Assembly: GCA_910577035.1 (NCBI GenBank)
Contig: CAJTKW010000002.1
Location: 2,967-10,055, forward strand
Source of the DNA: an uncultured Acetatifactor sp.
GTDB lineage: Bacteria > Bacillota > Clostridia > Lachnospirales > Lachnospiraceae
Length of the DNA stretch: 7,089 bases
Direction: 5' to 3'
Below the pieces are notes generated by a model. The model saw nothing but the letters and a program-made list of their open reading frames with translations, was not told the DNA's origin and searched no databases. The position numbers and the translations under genes were made by a program. This document shows, piece by piece, positions 5,855-7,089 of this stretch (position 1 is its first letter; each line of letters opens with the position of its first letter).

Positions 5855-6571
5855 ATGTATACGTTTGAAAGCAGAATCAGATACAGCGAGGTTGACAGCG
5901 AGGGACGGCTCACGATGGCGGCTCTGATTAATTATCTGCAGGACTGCTCCACTTTCCAGTCCGAAGACCTGGGGCTTTGCGTCGAATATCTTAAGAAGGC
6001 CCATCTGGTATGGGTGCTTTGTTCCTGGCAGATTGTGGTGGAGCGGTTCCCTGTGCTGGGGGAAAAGGTGACAACCGGCACCCAGCCCTATGACCTGAAG
6101 GGATTTTTGGGCTACAGAAATTTTGCCATGCTGGATGAAAAGGGTAATTTCCTTGCAAAGGCAAATTCCCTCTGGAGTCTTTTGGACACGGAAACCGGCA
6201 GGCCGACTTCCGTTCCGGAGATCATGGTGGAGCGATATACCCGGGCTCCAAAGCTGGAAATGGACTATTCCTCCAGGAAAATTGCAGTTCCGGAAGGCAG
6301 TGTAAGGCAGGAGGCGCTGACGGTAAAGAAGCACCATCTGGATACCAACCATCACGTCAATAATCAGCAGTTTTTGGATATGGCCATGGATTTCCTGCCG
6401 GAGGGGTTCTGCGTTGCGCAGGTGCGGGCAGAGTACAAGAAACAGGCCTTCCTGCATGACGTGCTGGTGCCCTGGGTGGCGGAAGACGGCAGCAGGACGG
6501 TAGTGAAGCTGGCGGATGAGACCGGTGGAGCTTATATGATTGCGGAATTTTTACGAAAGGAGCAGGCATGA
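5855..6571 (+). CDS. Acyl-ACP thioesterase (FatA/FatB-type, double hotdog)
   Basis: This 238-residue protein is a bacterial member of the plant FatA/FatB-like acyl-ACP thioesterases, which release free fatty acids from acyl carrier protein in the cytoplasm. The N-terminal hotdog (about 1-125) opens with RIRYSEVDSEGRLTMAALI and carries the typical LGLCVEYLKKAHLVWVLCSW stretch. The second hotdog (about 150-235) carries the active site DxNxHVNN: Asp163, Asn165 and His167 in LDTNHHVNN, with Glu193 in AEYKKQ at the position of the catalytic glutamate in plant FatB. The length is normal for bacterial forms. I chose the ATG at 5855, with AAGGGG (5842-5847) seven bases upstream, over an in-frame TTG at 5819 that adds 12 unconserved residues. 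It follows the CPBP gene closely and overlaps the next gene by four bases. The chain-length preference cannot be read from the sequence. Confidence 0.93.
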   Translation: MYTFESRIRYSEVDSEGRLTMAALINYLQDCSTFQSEDLGLCVEYLKKAHLVWVLCSWQIVVERFPVLGEKVTTGTQPYDLKGFLGYRNFAMLDEKGNFLAKANSLWSLLDTETGRPTSVPEIMVERYTRAPKLEMDYSSRKIAVPEGSVRQEALTVKKHHLDTNHHVNNQQFLDMAMDFLPEGFCVAQVRAEYKKQAFLHDVLVPWVAEDGSRTVVKLADETGGAYMIAEFLRKEQA

Positions 6572-7089
6572 TTCGGCTGGGGGAAAAACAGGAGCTTATC
6601 ATTATAAAAAAGGTGGATTTCGGCGTATATCTTGCGGTGAATCCCGGGGAGGCAAGGGAGAAGGTGCTGCTTCCCGCCAGGCAGGTTCCCGAAGGGAGCG
6701 ACGTGGGGGACAGGCTGGAGGTATTTATTTACAGGGATTCCGAGGACAGGCTGATTGCCACCACCCGTATGCCGAAGCTGCAGATGGGGCCGCCGGCTGA
6801 GCTGACCGTGGTACAGACGGGTAAGCTGGGGGCGTTTTTGGACTGGGGGCTGGAAAAGGATCTGTTTCTGCCGTTCAGGGAGCAGCGGGGAAAGGTTCGG
6901 GAGGGGGACTCTGTGCTGGTTTCACTTTATATAGACAAGAGTGACCGTCTCTGTGCTACCATGAATGTGTACGAGGCTTTGCGGACGGACAGCCCTTATC
7001 AGGCGGAAGACCGGGTCCGGGGCAGGGTGTATGAGACCAGTGATAATTTCGGGGCGTTTGTAGCGGTGGACAATCTGTACTCAGGGCTG
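6568..7089 (+). CDS. cvfB: CvfB/YitL-like S1 RNA-binding protein, partial at the window end
   Basis: The first 174 residues are present and the frame is open to the window edge. The start resembles the CvfB/YitL family: MIRLGEKQELIIIKKVDFGV, then LLPARQVPEGSDVGDRLEVF and YRDSEDRLIATT, then the second S1-like unit with GAFLDWGLEKDLFLPFREQ. An S1 fold thus covers about 1-66, another about 70-133, and a third begins near 146 (RVRGRVYETSDNFGAFVAVD). Known members are about 280-300 residues with three S1 domains and a C-terminal winged helix, so roughly 110 residues lie beyond the window. CvfB binds RNA and affects virulence-gene expression in Staphylococcus aureus; the role here is inferred only. 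The ATG overlaps the thioesterase stop (ATGA), with AAAGGAG at 6556-6562, so the two are probably translationally coupled. Confidence 0.9.
   Translation, partial: MIRLGEKQELIIIKKVDFGVYLAVNPGEAREKVLLPARQVPEGSDVGDRLEVFIYRDSEDRLIATTRMPKLQMGPPAELTVVQTGKLGAFLDWGLEKDLFLPFREQRGKVREGDSVLVSLYIDKSDRLCATMNVYEALRTDSPYQAEDRVRGRVYETSDNFGAFVAVDNLYSGL

Overview
The window looks like a chromosomal segment of a Gram-positive gut clostridium, most likely a Lachnospiraceae. This is inferred from strong AAAGGAGG-type ribosome binding sites, moderately high GC with A/T-rich gaps, and the gene mix (acyl-ACP thioesterase next to a CvfB-type S1 protein, a CPBP protease, a PrfH-type release factor and a group IIC intron). 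No rRNA, tRNA or CRISPR was seen, and the species cannot be fixed from the sequence alone.

Left part (1-1615), a scarred region. A cluster of three palindromes inside an outer inverted repeat abuts an N-terminally shortened PrfH release factor gene. That gene is followed by an intrinsic terminator. Two bases beyond its T-run begins the 5' end of a group IIC intron, the kind of site this intron class is known to choose. The intron is cut off inside its reverse transcriptase gene, and the frame runs on into a fragment of an ABC exporter ATPase that lacks both Walker motifs. A strong bidirectional terminator closes the region.

Middle part (1616-4651), a divergent pair of alpha/beta hydrolases. 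A CocE/NonD (S15-type) hydrolase reads left and a 332-residue hydrolase of unknown substrate reads right. Two back-to-back sigma-A-type promoters with 17-bp spacers lie between them, their -35 boxes only 7 bp apart. The rightward promoter, with a perfect TATAAT, would transcribe four tandem 39-bp units. Each folds into an 11-bp hairpin capped by the very stable GCGAAGC mini-hairpin, and the fourth unit carries a compensatory base-pair change. This structured leader is the most unusual signal in the window.

Right part (4652-7089), ordinary housekeeping-like genes on the + strand: a CPBP intramembrane protease with its own extended -10 promoter and a palindrome over the -35, then an acyl-ACP thioesterase, then a CvfB-like S1 protein whose start overlaps the thioesterase stop (ATGA) and which runs off the window. 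The last two are probably one transcriptional unit; the protease may be part of it, since only 57 bp separate it from the thioesterase and no terminator was seen.
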